DNA from: FEN-1191 sp964528845 | GTDB taxonomy: Bacteria > Pseudomonadota > Gammaproteobacteria > Steroidobacterales > Steroidobacteraceae | Reading direction: 5' to 3' | DNA length: 64,000 nt | NCBI GenBank assembly: GCA_964528845.1 | Contig: CAZGVE010000016.1 | Location: forward strand, 1 to 64,000 | Shown here: piece by piece, positions 1 to 8,770 of the stretch | Numbering within the stretch: position 1 is the stretch's first letter | Layout: each line of letters starts with the position of its first letter | Notes under the pieces: generated by a model | Databases searched by the model: none | The model's input: only the letters and a program-made list of their open reading frames with translations | Told to the model about the DNA's origin: nothing | Position numbers and translations under genes: made by a program

Positions 1-32
1 AAATTACATATGCATAATGGTAATATAATAAC

Positions 33-755
33 GTGAATGACACCCGCGCCTACGGCACGACCCGCGAACGCGCGCCGAACGTCACCTATGGCGAAATCGA
101 ACGCAGTGCGATCGCGATTCTCAAGGAAGGCCGCCGCCCCACTGTCGAGAACGTCCGCGAGTCTCTGGGCCGCGGTGGGCCAGCGACAATCGCGGATGCG
201 CTGAAGCGGTTCTGGCGGGATCTCGGCACTAAAGCAGAAGGGGATCCCGCAGCCCTCACCCGGATGCCTGCCGAGATCGCGGACCTGGCGGATGGGCTAT
301 GGCAAAAGGCACTGACGCTTGCCAGTCAGGCCGCGAAACATCAAGACAACGCGGCGCGAGAGCGGCTCGAGCAGCTGCGCCTCGAGAACGACATCCGCGC
401 GCAGTCTTTCTCATTAAGGGAGAAAGAACTGGATGCGGCCGCCCGCGCCCGTGAACAGGCACTCACCGAATCTCAGGAGCATGTGCGCGCGCTGCTGCGG
501 GTGCTCGAGCGCGATCGCGCCACCCACGCTGCCCGAGAAGCGCGGATCGCGGATCTGGAGGCCCAGCTCGCAACCTATCGGCGGCAGTTCGCCGCAGTGA
601 TTACGCGCGCGGTGAGCACGCATGAAGCGCGGAAGGCCGATGCGCGCCCTCACCCCTCCTCGACAGCCAACAAATCGCAACGACCCATCAAGCGGCAAAC
701 CATGCTAAAGAAGCGAAGGAGGCGCGTCGCCTCAAAAGGCTCCCGCGACAGCTGA
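33..755 (+). CDS. KfrA-like DNA-binding protein with coiled-coil tail
   Basis: The N-terminal half (about residues 15-90) resembles the KfrA_N domain (plasmid replication-region DNA-binding domain). It includes the stretch RRPTVENVRESLGRGGPATI, typical of its winged helix-turn-helix. Residues 90-200 are rich in Ala, Glu, Arg and Leu with heptad-like spacing and are probably a long coiled coil. The tail is strongly basic (KKRRRR). KfrA proteins bind operators and form filaments on plasmids, but chromosomal homologues are common, so this is not proof of a plasmid. The start is GTG; an in-frame TAA at 21-23 leaves little room for any other start. The 32 bases before it are very AT-rich against the GC-rich background and could hold its promoter, which lies partly outside the window. 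Confidence 0.7.
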   Translation: MNDTRAYGTTRERAPNVTYGEIERSAIAILKEGRRPTVENVRESLGRGGPATIADALKRFWRDLGTKAEGDPAALTRMPAEIADLADGLWQKALTLASQAAKHQDNAARERLEQLRLENDIRAQSFSLREKELDAAARAREQALTESQEHVRALLRVLERDRATHAAREARIADLEAQLATYRRQFAAVITRAVSTHEARKADARPHPSSTANKSQRPIKRQTMLKKRRRRVASKGSRDS

Positions 756-827
756 GCGACTCGCGGCGGGAGCAAGAAGCCGGGCGCGCGATCCGGATGC
801 GGAACAATGCCAAACGGGGAGATGCTC

Positions 828-2156
828 ATGGCACGGCGATCAATCAATACATGGCTTGCCGGCGTGGCCAGTCTGGCGCTAATTCCCGCCCTATCGGCCG
901 CGCAAACGCCCGCAGTCAGTCCTGAGGTCTCCACAGACGATGCTCCAGTCGGCGCGCAGGCACTTGGTGCTGGCGAGAGCCGTGTGTTTCCGGGTCCGCG
1001 AATGATCGAAGGCCTGCCATTCGAAACCCGCCCGCCGGAAAAGGCCGATGACAAGCCGCTGTTCCCGCAGCAAACGCGTGCGCCCTACCACAAAGTGGCC
1101 GACTACACCGTCACTACCATCACCAACAAGCTGCATCTGCCGTGGTGCATCGCTTTCCTGCCGGACGGCAGATTCCTCATCACCGAAAAGGAGAATCCTG
1201 GCGCGCTGCGCATCGTCGACGGGAACGGCACGATCTCGGCGCCGATCACTGGTCTGGAAATGCTCACCGCACCCGGCAAACTGGGATTGCTCGATGTGGC
1301 GCTCGATCCCCACTTCGCCAGCAACCAGCGCATCTTCTTCACGTTTTTCGAACGCCTGCAGGACGGCTATGGCAATACCAATGTCGCCCGTGGCGTGCTC
1401 GATGAGACGGCCGGTGCTCTGCACGACGTCACCGTGATCTTCCGCGCCAGTCCCGCGGCACCGGTCAAGAACTTCTCCATGAAGCAAGGCGGGCGCATTG
1501 CTTTTGCCAAGGATGGCAGTCTGTTTCTGCCGATCGGCGATCGCGATCAAGGTACGCCCTGGATGGTGGCGCAGCAAACCGACAACGATCTCGGCAAAAT
1601 CATTCACATCACTCAGGACGGCTTGCCCGCCGCCAACAATCCCTACCTGCACAAGCCCGGCGTGCTGCCTGAGATCTGGGCTATCGGCACGCGCAGCCAG
1701 GAGGGCCTCGCCTTCGATCCCAAGACCGGTCATCTTTGGGAAATCGAGCACGGACCGCGCGGCGGCGACGAACTCAACCTCATCAAGCCGGGAAGGAATT
1801 ACGGCTGGCCGATCATCACGCACGGCATCGATTATCCGGGCGTTCCGATCGGCGAAGGCATCACTGCCAAAGATGGCCTGGAGCAGCCGGTCTATTATTG
1901 GGACCCGGTCATCGCGCCTTCGGGTCTGGCCTTCTACCAGGGCAACCTGTTTCCCCAATGGAAAAGCAGCGTCTTCATCGGCGGTCTGCGCGGCAGGATG
2001 CTGGACCGCCTTGAGCTCAAGAACGACAAAGTGGTGGCGGAAGAGCCTCTCCTCACCGAACTGCATAGCCGCGTCCGCGATGTACGCGTCGGACCCGACG
2101 GCGCGGTCTATGTGCTCACCGAATCCAACCGGCTACTGAAGCTCACACCCAAGTAA
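828..2156 (+). CDS. exported PQQ-dependent sugar dehydrogenase (soluble aldose dehydrogenase family)
   Basis: Predicted periplasmic beta-propeller enzyme of the GSDH/Yli family, which oxidises aldoses to lactones with the cofactor PQQ. Family signs are a first-blade segment AFLPDGRFLITEK, the motif GLLDVALDPHF, and the strongly conserved EHGPRGGDELN followed by GRNYGWP, which lie near the calcium and cofactor sites. A Sec signal peptide (MARRSINTWLAG...LSAAQ) opens the protein. I chose the ATG at 828, because GGGGAG at 816-821 sits at good spacing from it; an upstream in-frame ATG at 807 would put that site inside the gene. Length of about 442 aa fits the family. No PQQ biosynthesis genes are in the window, and the substrate cannot be predicted. 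Confidence 0.85.
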   Translation: MARRSINTWLAGVASLALIPALSAAQTPAVSPEVSTDDAPVGAQALGAGESRVFPGPRMIEGLPFETRPPEKADDKPLFPQQTRAPYHKVADYTVTTITNKLHLPWCIAFLPDGRFLITEKENPGALRIVDGNGTISAPITGLEMLTAPGKLGLLDVALDPHFASNQRIFFTFFERLQDGYGNTNVARGVLDETAGALHDVTVIFRASPAAPVKNFSMKQGGRIAFAKDGSLFLPIGDRDQGTPWMVAQQTDNDLGKIIHITQDGLPAANNPYLHKPGVLPEIWAIGTRSQEGLAFDPKTGHLWEIEHGPRGGDELNLIKPGRNYGWPIITHGIDYPGVPIGEGITAKDGLEQPVYYWDPVIAPSGLAFYQGNLFPQWKSSVFIGGLRGRMLDRLELKNDKVVAEEPLLTELHSRVRDVRVGPDGAVYVLTESNRLLKLTPK

Positions 2157-2197
2157 TCCATTGTTGCCGGCGACAGGCGCGGGCGCGGCGGCCGCCG

Positions 2198-2216
2198 CAA
2201 GCTCCCGGGGAGCTTG
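2198..2216 (+). terminator. stem-loop after the sugar dehydrogenase gene
   Basis: A perfect 8-bp stem, CAAGCTCC paired with GGAGCTTG around a CGG loop, begins about 40 bases after the stop codon and is followed by a short pyrimidine stretch (GCTTTCCT). It fits a weak intrinsic terminator. The U tract is short, so its strength is uncertain. Confidence 0.5.
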
Positions 2217-2792
2217 GCTTTCCTAAGGCTAGTCGGTAGCTCGACGCCCGCGTGTCGCGCGCCGATCCATTGATGGAGGCGGCGCCCGTGGAGGGCGCCC
2301 GGCCTCCAATGCCCTACGCGGCCCAATGCGGCGATCCGCGTGATGTTGGTACCGGCAACCGCAGTGTTCCGGGTGCCCGCAGCCTGCAAGCGGAAGCCGC
2401 GGTGCATCGTTGACAAGGTATCGCTCGCCCCGCCGCGCGGCCACCGCATCGCACCCGGAATGATCGGGAACCAGTTCCACAGCGCGCCACGGAGAGGAGC
2501 GGACGCCGTCCGAGACTGTCCTGCGTGTGGGAACGATTTTCCTGCGGAACATTCACGAAGGCTGCCTGCTAGCGCACGTATACAGTGTCGGCACGGGCGC
2601 CTGTCGCCGGCGCGACTGTGCTGACATCCTGCGGTGAAGGCTCAAACGTAGGCGCCGTCCGACCAGCCATGCGGCGCTTGGCCCGCGATCGGGACAGCGC
2701 TATGGACAGCGCTCGACGCGGGCAGCGCCTACAGCGACTCCGGGTCCGGCTTCGCGACACTTCAGGCCGCGATTCCACAGGAGGCCGCCATA
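2217..2792. other. gene-poor stretch, nothing recognised
   Basis: About 580 bases between the sugar dehydrogenase terminator and the DUF4398 lipoprotein gene. Open frames exist on both strands, but none has a recognisable domain, signal peptide or good ribosome binding site. It may hold the promoter of the lipoprotein gene or a decayed gene; I could not tell which. Confidence 0.5.
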
Positions 2793-3203
2793 TTGCTGAG
2801 TCCCTATCTTCGCGCTGCAGCCGCCGCGGCGATTGTCCTCGCTGCCGGGTGCGAGAGCACTCCCCGGCCCGTGGCCGACTTGACCCAAGCCCATACACTG
2901 ATTCAGCAGGCGGAACAGAGCGACGCGCAGCAGTTCGCCAGCACCGATCTGGAGGCGGCCCGCACCAAGATCCGGGAAGCCGATGCCGACGCCGATCACA
3001 AGCCCGACGTGTCGAGGCGCTTAGCACAGGAATCCTCGGTCGATGCCGGCACTGCCACCCTGCGCCATGAGACACAGCGCAATGAAATCAACAGCGGGCT
3101 CAATCAGGCAGCCGCGCCGGCGATGACCCCGCCGCCGCCTCAGCCCTCACAGTTCTCGCCGCCTCAATGGTGCTCGCTCCGGTGTCGCCGATTCATCAAG
3201 TAG
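2793..3203 (+). CDS. DUF4398-type lipoprotein
   Basis: A 136-aa protein with a lipoprotein signal (hydrophobic run then the lipobox LAAGC, Cys at residue 20). The following helical segment (QAHTLIQQAEQSDAQQFAS, then TDLEAARTKIREADADAD) matches the DUF4398 pattern, a helical domain often found next to OmpA-like proteins in the outer membrane. Start is TTG, preceded at 8 bases by a perfect AGGAGG at 2779-2784, which is why I prefer it. The C-terminus is Pro/Gln-rich and ends WCSLRCRRFIK, which does not look like a conserved end; the gene may be a shortened or frameshifted relative. Its role is unknown beyond envelope association. Confidence 0.65.
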   Translation: MLSPYLRAAAAAAIVLAAGCESTPRPVADLTQAHTLIQQAEQSDAQQFASTDLEAARTKIREADADADHKPDVSRRLAQESSVDAGTATLRHETQRNEINSGLNQAAAPAMTPPPPQPSQFSPPQWCSLRCRRFIK

Positions 3204-3539
3204 CCAACCCCATCATGCCAAGGCGGATCGATATCATGAAGCGCCGCGTTATCGATCGCTGATAGCGAACGGTGCCGATCGCGAGTTTACATAAGACACC
3301 CTGCTACGACAGCGGAGAACTGCGGTATCAGGGATTCGTGTCTTCTACCGTGCGCTTGCGCGCCTAGCGCTAACGGCCACCGCGTCGGCAAGTTGAAGCG
3401 GAATGGAAGCCTCTGCCGTGCGCGAAAATATTCGTTCCGGGATCGCGCGGAGGCCCAAAGTGTTGTTGATTTCCTTGCGCGCAGCATGCACTCTGTAATT
3501 CAGTCGAGCCGCCAGTAATTTCAGAGCAGGAAGCGCACG
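3204..3539. other. intergenic region before the VPLPA-CTERM gene
   Basis: 336 bases with no supported gene. A small hairpin (TCGCT-GAT-AGCGA at 3256-3268) follows the lipoprotein gene by about 50 bases but lacks a U tract. The last 120 bases are relatively AT-rich and probably hold the promoter of the next gene; no convincing -35/-10 pair at normal spacing was found. Confidence 0.4.
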
Positions 3540-4271
3540 ATGCGTAGGTTTTTTCTGACAATCGCATGCGCTACCGCCGCCGGGATGGTGCAGGTCGCGC
3601 AGGCCACCCCATACGGACTCAGTGTCAACGGTACCTGTGACGTCGGGTCCTGCCCCGCCGACTCGGCGCAAGCAGCCGGCGGTGGTTCAAGCGGGTTAAG
3701 CAATATCAACGTCGACCTTCCGAACGGCGATATAGTGCAGTTAACGGGCAGCCGGGTAGGCACTGAGACTCAAACTACCGGGATCGTAACCTACGGCTCC
3801 TTTGCGGCCACCTTCGAAGGGAATAGCACTGGCAGTCCGACGGCGGTATCGCAGGCCGACACGTTGACGGTGCTTGAGAATTACCTGTTCAATACCTTGC
3901 CGACGAGCGTGTTCGGCACCAGCTTCACCGCTTATGAGCAGACGACGGGCAGTTTCAGTGCCGGTGTTGCGTCCGGCAGTACGCTGGCCAACAGTTACAC
4001 GTCCAATGGCACGACGGTGGGGACCTATGGGCCCTTCGTTGCTCCGTCGGCTTTCGCTGGCCCATTGACGCTCTTTAATGTCACGAATATCGGCACGTGG
4101 ACGATTACCGACTCGGTCTTGGTCTCGTTCGCCGCCGGATCGGCGATCGGTTCCCAGATCGTCTTCAACGCCAGCATTGGCGCTAACCCGGTGCCGCTGC
4201 CAGCCAGCGTCTGGCTGATGTTGGCGGGGCTCGGTGGCCTCGCGCTGTCGTCTCGTCGACGTACCGCCTAA
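3540..4271 (+). CDS. VPLPA-CTERM sorting-domain protein
   Basis: A 243-aa secreted protein with an N-terminal signal peptide (MRRFFLTIACATAAGM...AQA) and a classical C-terminal sorting signal: VPLPASVWLMLAGLGGLAL followed by SSRRR. This tripartite end (VPLP motif, hydrophobic helix, basic tail) is recognised by exosortase-type enzymes. The body is rich in Gly, Ser, Thr and Asn without a known domain, as usual for PEP-CTERM proteins in biofilm or exopolysaccharide contexts. AGGAAG stands about 8 bases before the ATG. No exosortase gene is in the window, so processing would depend on a distant one. A second VPLPA protein lies about 4.5 kb downstream on the other strand. Confidence 0.85.
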   Translation: MRRFFLTIACATAAGMVQVAQATPYGLSVNGTCDVGSCPADSAQAAGGGSSGLSNINVDLPNGDIVQLTGSRVGTETQTTGIVTYGSFAATFEGNSTGSPTAVSQADTLTVLENYLFNTLPTSVFGTSFTAYEQTTGSFSAGVASGSTLANSYTSNGTTVGTYGPFVAPSAFAGPLTLFNVTNIGTWTITDSVLVSFAAGSAIGSQIVFNASIGANPVPLPASVWLMLAGLGGLALSSRRRTA

Positions 4272-4292
4272 TACGCGTTTGACTCGATATGG

Positions 4293-4312
4293 CCCGGCGG
4301 CCCTAAGCCGGG
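4293..4312 (+). terminator. possible weak terminator after the VPLPA-CTERM gene
   Basis: CCCGGC (4293-4298) can pair with GCCGGG (4307-4312), followed by TT only, about 20 bases after the stop codon. The stem is short and the U tract minimal. Confidence 0.3.
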
Positions 4313-4412
4313 TTCGCTGCGCGCCGGCGCGGTTTAGTTATTGAAAAGCACATAACAATCAATAGATTGCAGGCTTTTCGGCGCCCCCGGGTCGCTTTCC
4401 TTTATATAGGCC

Positions 4413-4440
4413 TTGCGATGCGGTTCGCATGACTTATGAT
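4413..4440 (+). promoter_or_regulatory. probable sigma70-type promoter with inner inverted repeat, upstream of the cytochrome gene
   Basis: TTGCGA (4413-4418) and TATGAT (4435-4440) are separated by 16 bases, close to the consensus layout. The spacer contains the inverted repeat ATGCG-GTT-CGCAT (4418-4430), which could be an operator because it sits between the two hexamers. A transcript start near 4447 would leave a short leader to the ATG at 4480 and argues against the longer reading from 4429. Confidence 0.4.
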
Positions 4441-4479
4441 GAGGCGCCTTGCAGGCGAAGGGGGCGGCGAGACCAGAAC

Positions 4480-5808
4480 ATGCTGAAGGTCGTTCGCAAC
4501 AGCGTGGCGTTGGGGCTGCTGGCCCTGGCGATCGAACCGCTGGCCGAGCCCAGCGCGGCCGCGCCGGAGATGGCGACGAGCGCGCAGGAGATCAGCCGCG
4601 GCGAGTATCTCGCGCATGCTGCCGACTGCGTCGCCTGTCACACGGTCCCTGGTGGTGGCGCGTTTGCCGGCGGGCGCGGGATGGGTACCCCACTCGGCAC
4701 CGTCTACACGACCAATGTCACTCCCGATCCCGAGACGGGAATCGGCCAATATTCGTTGCAGGATTTTGACCGCGCACTGCGGCGCGGGGTCGCCCGCGAC
4801 GGACATTACCTGTACCCGTCGATGCCGTATCCGTCCTACGCGAAGCTCGCGGATGCGGATGTGGCCGCTCTCTATGCCTATTTCATGCGGGCCGTGGCAC
4901 CGGTGCGCCAGGCGAACCGACCCACGGGTATGCGCTGGCCGCTCAACATCCGCTGGCCGCTGGCGATCTGGAACGCGGTGTTTCTCGACAAGGCGCCCTA
5001 CGCGAGCGTTCCCGATCACGACGCACAGTGGAACCGCGGCGCCTATCTGGTACAGGGCTTGGGTCATTGCGGGGCCTGCCACACGCCGCGCGGCTTGGTA
5101 TTCCAGGAAAAGGCGCTCACGCAAGCCGATCAGGCCTATCTCTCGGGCGCACCGCTCGATAATTGGTCGGCGGTCAACCTGCGCGGCGATGACACCTCAG
5201 GCCTGGGTCGCTGGTCGGAGGCCGAACTCACCGAGTATCTCAAGACCGGTCACAACGCCGGTGGCACCGCCTTCGGGTCCATGATCGATGCGATCAACTA
5301 CAGCACCCAGTATTTGAGCGATGAGGACAACGCGGCGATCGCGCACTACTTGAAGTCGCTCTCGCCGGCCCATCCCGACACGCCGTCGCACTGGAGCTAC
5401 AATCCGGCGACTGAGGCAGCCTTGAGCGCATCCCAGCTCACTGCGCCGGGCTCGCTGGAGTATGTCCAGAATTGCGCCGGCTGCCATGGGCGCGACGGCA
5501 AGGGTGCTGCGCCCTACATTCCGCCACTCGCCGGCAACCCGGCGGTGCTTGATCCGAATTCGGTGTCGCTGATCAATATCGTGCTCAATGGATCCTCCCC
5601 GGTCGTCGTTCACGGCACACCGGATGCCTATCGGATGATCCCGTTCCGAGCCGCATTGAACGACGAGCACGTCGCCGAACTGCTGAGTTTCGTCAGAACG
5701 TCCTGGGGTAATGACGCCGCAGCGGTGAGCGCGGATCAAGTCGCCGCATTGCGCGCCAACACCGATCCGGTGCGCTACGAGGAACTCGATCTGTTGCGCA
5801 TGCGCTGA
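4480..5808 (+). CDS. tri-haem cytochrome c subunit of a periplasmic dehydrogenase
   Basis: A 442-aa exported cytochrome with three CxxCH haem sites: CVACH near residue 50, CGACH near 197 and CAGCH near 332. This matches the three-domain membrane-associated cytochrome subunits of alcohol, gluconate and molybdenum-hydroxylase-type dehydrogenases, which pass electrons from the catalytic subunit to the respiratory chain. A hydrophobic signal segment (VALGLLALA) follows the ATG at 4480; an upstream in-frame ATG at 4429 would add an unlikely Arg-rich leader and overlap the promoter. It is followed on the same strand by the 2Fe-2S and molybdopterin subunits, so it most likely serves as their electron acceptor. 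No flavin subunit is encoded, as expected when a cytochrome takes the electrons. Confidence 0.85.
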   Translation: MLKVVRNSVALGLLALAIEPLAEPSAAAPEMATSAQEISRGEYLAHAADCVACHTVPGGGAFAGGRGMGTPLGTVYTTNVTPDPETGIGQYSLQDFDRALRRGVARDGHYLYPSMPYPSYAKLADADVAALYAYFMRAVAPVRQANRPTGMRWPLNIRWPLAIWNAVFLDKAPYASVPDHDAQWNRGAYLVQGLGHCGACHTPRGLVFQEKALTQADQAYLSGAPLDNWSAVNLRGDDTSGLGRWSEAELTEYLKTGHNAGGTAFGSMIDAINYSTQYLSDEDNAAIAHYLKSLSPAHPDTPSHWSYNPATEAALSASQLTAPGSLEYVQNCAGCHGRDGKGAAPYIPPLAGNPAVLDPNSVSLINIVLNGSSPVVVHGTPDAYRMIPFRAALNDEHVAELLSFVRTSWGNDAAAVSADQVAALRANTDPVRYEELDLLRMR

Positions 5809-5850
5809 GCCCAATCTGAACGCCGGGGACCAAAACGGCTGGAGATCACG

Positions 5851-6315
5851 ATGAGCTACAAGTTTCAAGTGAATGGCATCGAGCGTACCGTGGACGTCGA
5901 AGGCGACACGCCGCTGTTGTGGGTGCTGCGCGATACGCTGAACATGACGGGCACGAAATTCGGTTGCGGGGTCGCGCAGTGCGGCGCCTGCACCGTGCAC
6001 GTGGATGGCAAGCCGACGCGCTCCTGCCAGCTGCCCGTCCAACACGCCGACGGCCTGAACATCACGACCATCGAGGGCGTCGGTGCGAGCCGGATCGGCA
6101 AGATGGTGCAGCAGGCCTGGCTCACCGTCGATGTCCCGCAGTGCGGCTACTGCCAGGCCGGACAGATCATGGCGGCGACGGCGCTGCTCGAGAGAACCCG
6201 CAACCCCACGGAGACCGACATCGATAACGCGATGTCCGGCAATCTGTGCCGCTGCGCCACCTACGTACGCATACGCGCGGCGATCAAGCAGGTCGCCAGC
6301 CAGCTGGAGGGTTGA
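5851..6315 (+). CDS. 2Fe-2S subunit of molybdenum hydroxylase (IorA-like)
   Basis: A 154-aa protein of the xanthine oxidase small-subunit type. The N-terminal plant-ferredoxin-like cluster is CGVAQCGACTVHV with a later Cys in SCQLP, and the C-terminal helical domain carries the second cluster ligands CGYCQAGQIM and NLCRCATY. Length and order match the alpha subunit of isoquinoline 1-oxidoreductase and related aldehyde or nicotinate dehydrogenases. It has no signal peptide of its own; such subunits are usually carried out by the Tat signal of the large subunit. GGAGATC stands shortly before the ATG. It lies between the cytochrome gene and the molybdopterin subunit gene, which starts 5 bases after it. 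Confidence 0.9.
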   Translation: MSYKFQVNGIERTVDVEGDTPLLWVLRDTLNMTGTKFGCGVAQCGACTVHVDGKPTRSCQLPVQHADGLNITTIEGVGASRIGKMVQQAWLTVDVPQCGYCQAGQIMAATALLERTRNPTETDIDNAMSGNLCRCATYVRIRAAIKQVASQLEG

Positions 6316-6320
6316 GCGCC

Positions 6321-8603
6321 ATGAACACAGATCTCACGAACCCTAAGGACCGCGCCGACGGCAGCGTGCTGTCGCGGCGCTCGTTTCTGGTGGCGAGCAG
6401 CGCCGTGGGCGGCGGACTGCTGCTCGCAGCGACCATTCCTGTGTGGGCGCGCGCGACACCGGGCCTTGGCGCCGCCGATACCGGACATCAGCTCACGATC
6501 TATGCGCGCATTGCGCCCTCCGGTACGGTCACGATTCTCGCGCCCAATCCGGAGCTCGGCCAGGGGATCAAGACCGCGCTGCCGATGGTCTTTGCCGAGG
6601 AACTCGGCGTGGCATGGAAGGATGTCGTGATCGAGATGGCCGACTACCTGGGCGGCCCGATGGGTCGCCAGGGCGCTGGCGGCAGCATGTCGACGCCCAC
6701 CAACTGGATGCCGCTGCGCAGGGCCGGAGCCGCCGGCCGCCAGATGCTCATCGAGGCCGCCGCGGCAACCTGGAAGGTCAAGGCCTCCGATTGCAGCGCC
6801 GAGGACAGCGTGGTGACCCACGGACCCACGCGCCGTACGTTGAGCTATGGGGCACTGGCCGAACGGGCCGCGCGGCTGCCGGTCCCTGACCTCACCAAGG
6901 TCACGCTCAAGGATGAGTCGCAGTTCAAGATCATTGGCACCTCCGTGCTCGATCCGGACAAGGCGCGCATCGTCGTGGGCGCGCAGCCCTTCGGGATCGA
7001 TGTCAAGGTCCCGGGCATGCTGTACGCGGTGTTCCAGAAGGGACCCGTGTTCGACGCCAGGGTGAAGAGCGCGAACATCGATGAGATCAAGGCGTTGCCG
7101 GGCGTGAGTCACGTGCTGGTGCTGGAAGGCAGCCCACGCGTGCTCGAAGGTCCGACCCGCGGCCCGGCCGATGATGGCCTGCATCACGGCGTCGCCATTG
7201 TGGCGGATTCGTGGTGGCGGGCGCAGCGGGCGCGTCAGAAGCTCGTCATCGATTGGGACGAGGGTCCTCACGCCAGCGACTCCACCGCCGGCTTCAATGC
7301 CCGCGCCGCGGAGCTGGCCAAGCAGAAGCCGGAGAGCGACCTGCGCGTCGATGGCAACCCGGATGATGCGATCGAGCATGCCGCGAAAGTCGTGACCGCA
7401 GCCTACTCGTACGCGTTCATTTCTCATGCGACGCTCGAGCCGATGAACTGCACGGCCTCGTTCAAGGACGGGAAGGTCGAGATCTGGGCGCCGACGCAGA
7501 ACCCCGCTCCGGGCCGCGACGGCGTCGTCAAGGCGCTGGGCATTCCACCGGAGAATGTCCTGATCCACATGATCCGCGCCGGCGGCGGGTTCGGCCGGCG
7601 CCTCATGAACGACTACATGATCGAGGCGGCGGTGATATCCAAGCAGATCGGTGCACCGGTGAAGGTGCTGTGGTCGCGCGAAGATGACATCCAGCACGAT
7701 TTCTACCGGCCCGGCGGCTTTCACAACCTGACGGCGGCGGTCGATGAACACGGCAAACTCATCGCCTGGCGCAATCACTACGTCGGCTTCGCACGCACCA
7801 AGTACTTCAACAACACGGCGGTACCGGCTCTGGACTGCTTTCCGGCGGGCTTCGTGCCGAACTATGCGCTGCGCACCTCCCGGATCTCATTCAACATGCC
7901 GGTGGGGCCGCTGCGCGCGCCCGGGGACAACGTGCATGCCTTTGTGTTCCAGTCGTTCCTCGACGAGGTGGCACACGCCGCGGGCCTGGACACCATCGAG
8001 TTCAATCTGACACTGCTCAAGAATCCGCTGCCGGGCGAAGGCGCTGGCAAGGTCGGCGGCAATGCCTTCGCGCCGGGCTTCATGGCCAGCCGCATGATCG
8101 CGGTGATCGAGCGCGTGCGCGACATGTCGGGTTGGAAGGACCGCAGCCGGCTGCCGAAGGGCACCGGCATGGGCTTCGGCTGGTACTGGAGCCATCTCGG
8201 CTATGTCGCCCAGGTGCACCAGGTCAGCGTCGATGCCAATGGCGTCATCACACCTGAGCGGTGCTGGGTCGCCGCCGATGTCGGCAAGCACATCATCAAC
8301 CCGACCAATGCGGTGAACCAGATGCAAGGCGGGGTGCTCGATGCGGTCTCGGCGGCGCTGGGTCAGCAGATCACGCTCGACAAGGGCCGCGTCGTACAGA
8401 GCAATTTCCAGGATTACCGGCTGCTGCGCAATCGCAAGATCCCGCAGATCGATGTGGTGTTCGTCCCCTCGGATTTCCCGCCGACGGGAATCGGCGAGCC
8501 GCCCTACCCGTCCGCGATCCCGGCATTCTGCAATGCGATCTTCGCGGCCAGTGGTCAGCGCGTGCGCAAGCTTCCGCTGAGTGAGGAGAAGCTGACGATC
8601 TGA
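6321..8603 (+). CDS. molybdopterin-binding subunit of molybdenum hydroxylase (IorB-like), Tat-exported
   Basis: A 760-aa catalytic subunit of the xanthine dehydrogenase superfamily. A twin-arginine signal (SRRSFLVASS then a hydrophobic run) opens the protein. Family motifs include PELGQGIKTALPMVFAEELG, the Gly-rich RAGGGFGRR of the pterin site, GPLRAPGDN, and GIGEPPYPSAIPAFCNAI near the C-terminus, whose Glu is the expected catalytic base. It probably hydroxylates an aldehyde or N-heterocycle in the periplasm; the substrate cannot be read from sequence. A longer reading from 6246 overlaps the previous gene by 70 bases, so the ATG at 6321, 10 bases after GGAGG, is preferred. Confidence 0.88.
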   Translation: MNTDLTNPKDRADGSVLSRRSFLVASSAVGGGLLLAATIPVWARATPGLGAADTGHQLTIYARIAPSGTVTILAPNPELGQGIKTALPMVFAEELGVAWKDVVIEMADYLGGPMGRQGAGGSMSTPTNWMPLRRAGAAGRQMLIEAAAATWKVKASDCSAEDSVVTHGPTRRTLSYGALAERAARLPVPDLTKVTLKDESQFKIIGTSVLDPDKARIVVGAQPFGIDVKVPGMLYAVFQKGPVFDARVKSANIDEIKALPGVSHVLVLEGSPRVLEGPTRGPADDGLHHGVAIVADSWWRAQRARQKLVIDWDEGPHASDSTAGFNARAAELAKQKPESDLRVDGNPDDAIEHAAKVVTAAYSYAFISHATLEPMNCTASFKDGKVEIWAPTQNPAPGRDGVVKALGIPPENVLIHMIRAGGGFGRRLMNDYMIEAAVISKQIGAPVKVLWSREDDIQHDFYRPGGFHNLTAAVDEHGKLIAWRNHYVGFARTKYFNNTAVPALDCFPAGFVPNYALRTSRISFNMPVGPLRAPGDNVHAFVFQSFLDEVAHAAGLDTIEFNLTLLKNPLPGEGAGKVGGNAFAPGFMASRMIAVIERVRDMSGWKDRSRLPKGTGMGFGWYWSHLGYVAQVHQVSVDANGVITPERCWVAADVGKHIINPTNAVNQMQGGVLDAVSAALGQQITLDKGRVVQSNFQDYRLLRNRKIPQIDVVFVPSDFPPTGIGEPPYPSAIPAFCNAIFAASGQRVRKLPLSEEKLTI

Positions 8604-8625
8604 GCCGGCGGGAGATTATTTCCCG

Positions 8626-8766
8626 ATGCGCGCCGCCACCGTCGGATTGGATTGCGTCTTCGAAGTCGGACTCAAGCTTCCTGATGTGGAGGATGGTTCG
8701 TACTACGGGGTGCGTGCGCTGAAGGTGAATGGCCAGATGATGGCCTGCAGCCCTCTGCGTTCCTAA
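8626..8766 (+). pseudogene. truncated MmcQ/YjbR-family gene
   Basis: A 46-codon frame whose core LKLPDVEDGSYYGVRALKV closely follows the N-terminal pattern of MmcQ/YjbR proteins (LPGVEEGTSYGTPALKV). It then stops after GQMMACSPLRS, where full-length members (about 110-120 aa) continue with the rest of the domain. No continuation is seen in other frames before the neighbouring gene ends at 8771. I read it as the 5' remnant of a gene cut by a rearrangement. A small stem-loop (CGGGA/TCCCG, 8609-8625) lies between it and the preceding stop codon. The function of the family is not settled. Confidence 0.55.
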
Positions 8767-8770
8767 CTGC

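Noticed and set aside
2217..2792. Insertion-sequence remnant or unknown gene in the empty region after the sugar dehydrogenase
   Set aside because: None of the short frames shows transposase motifs, terminal repeats or a ribosome binding site.
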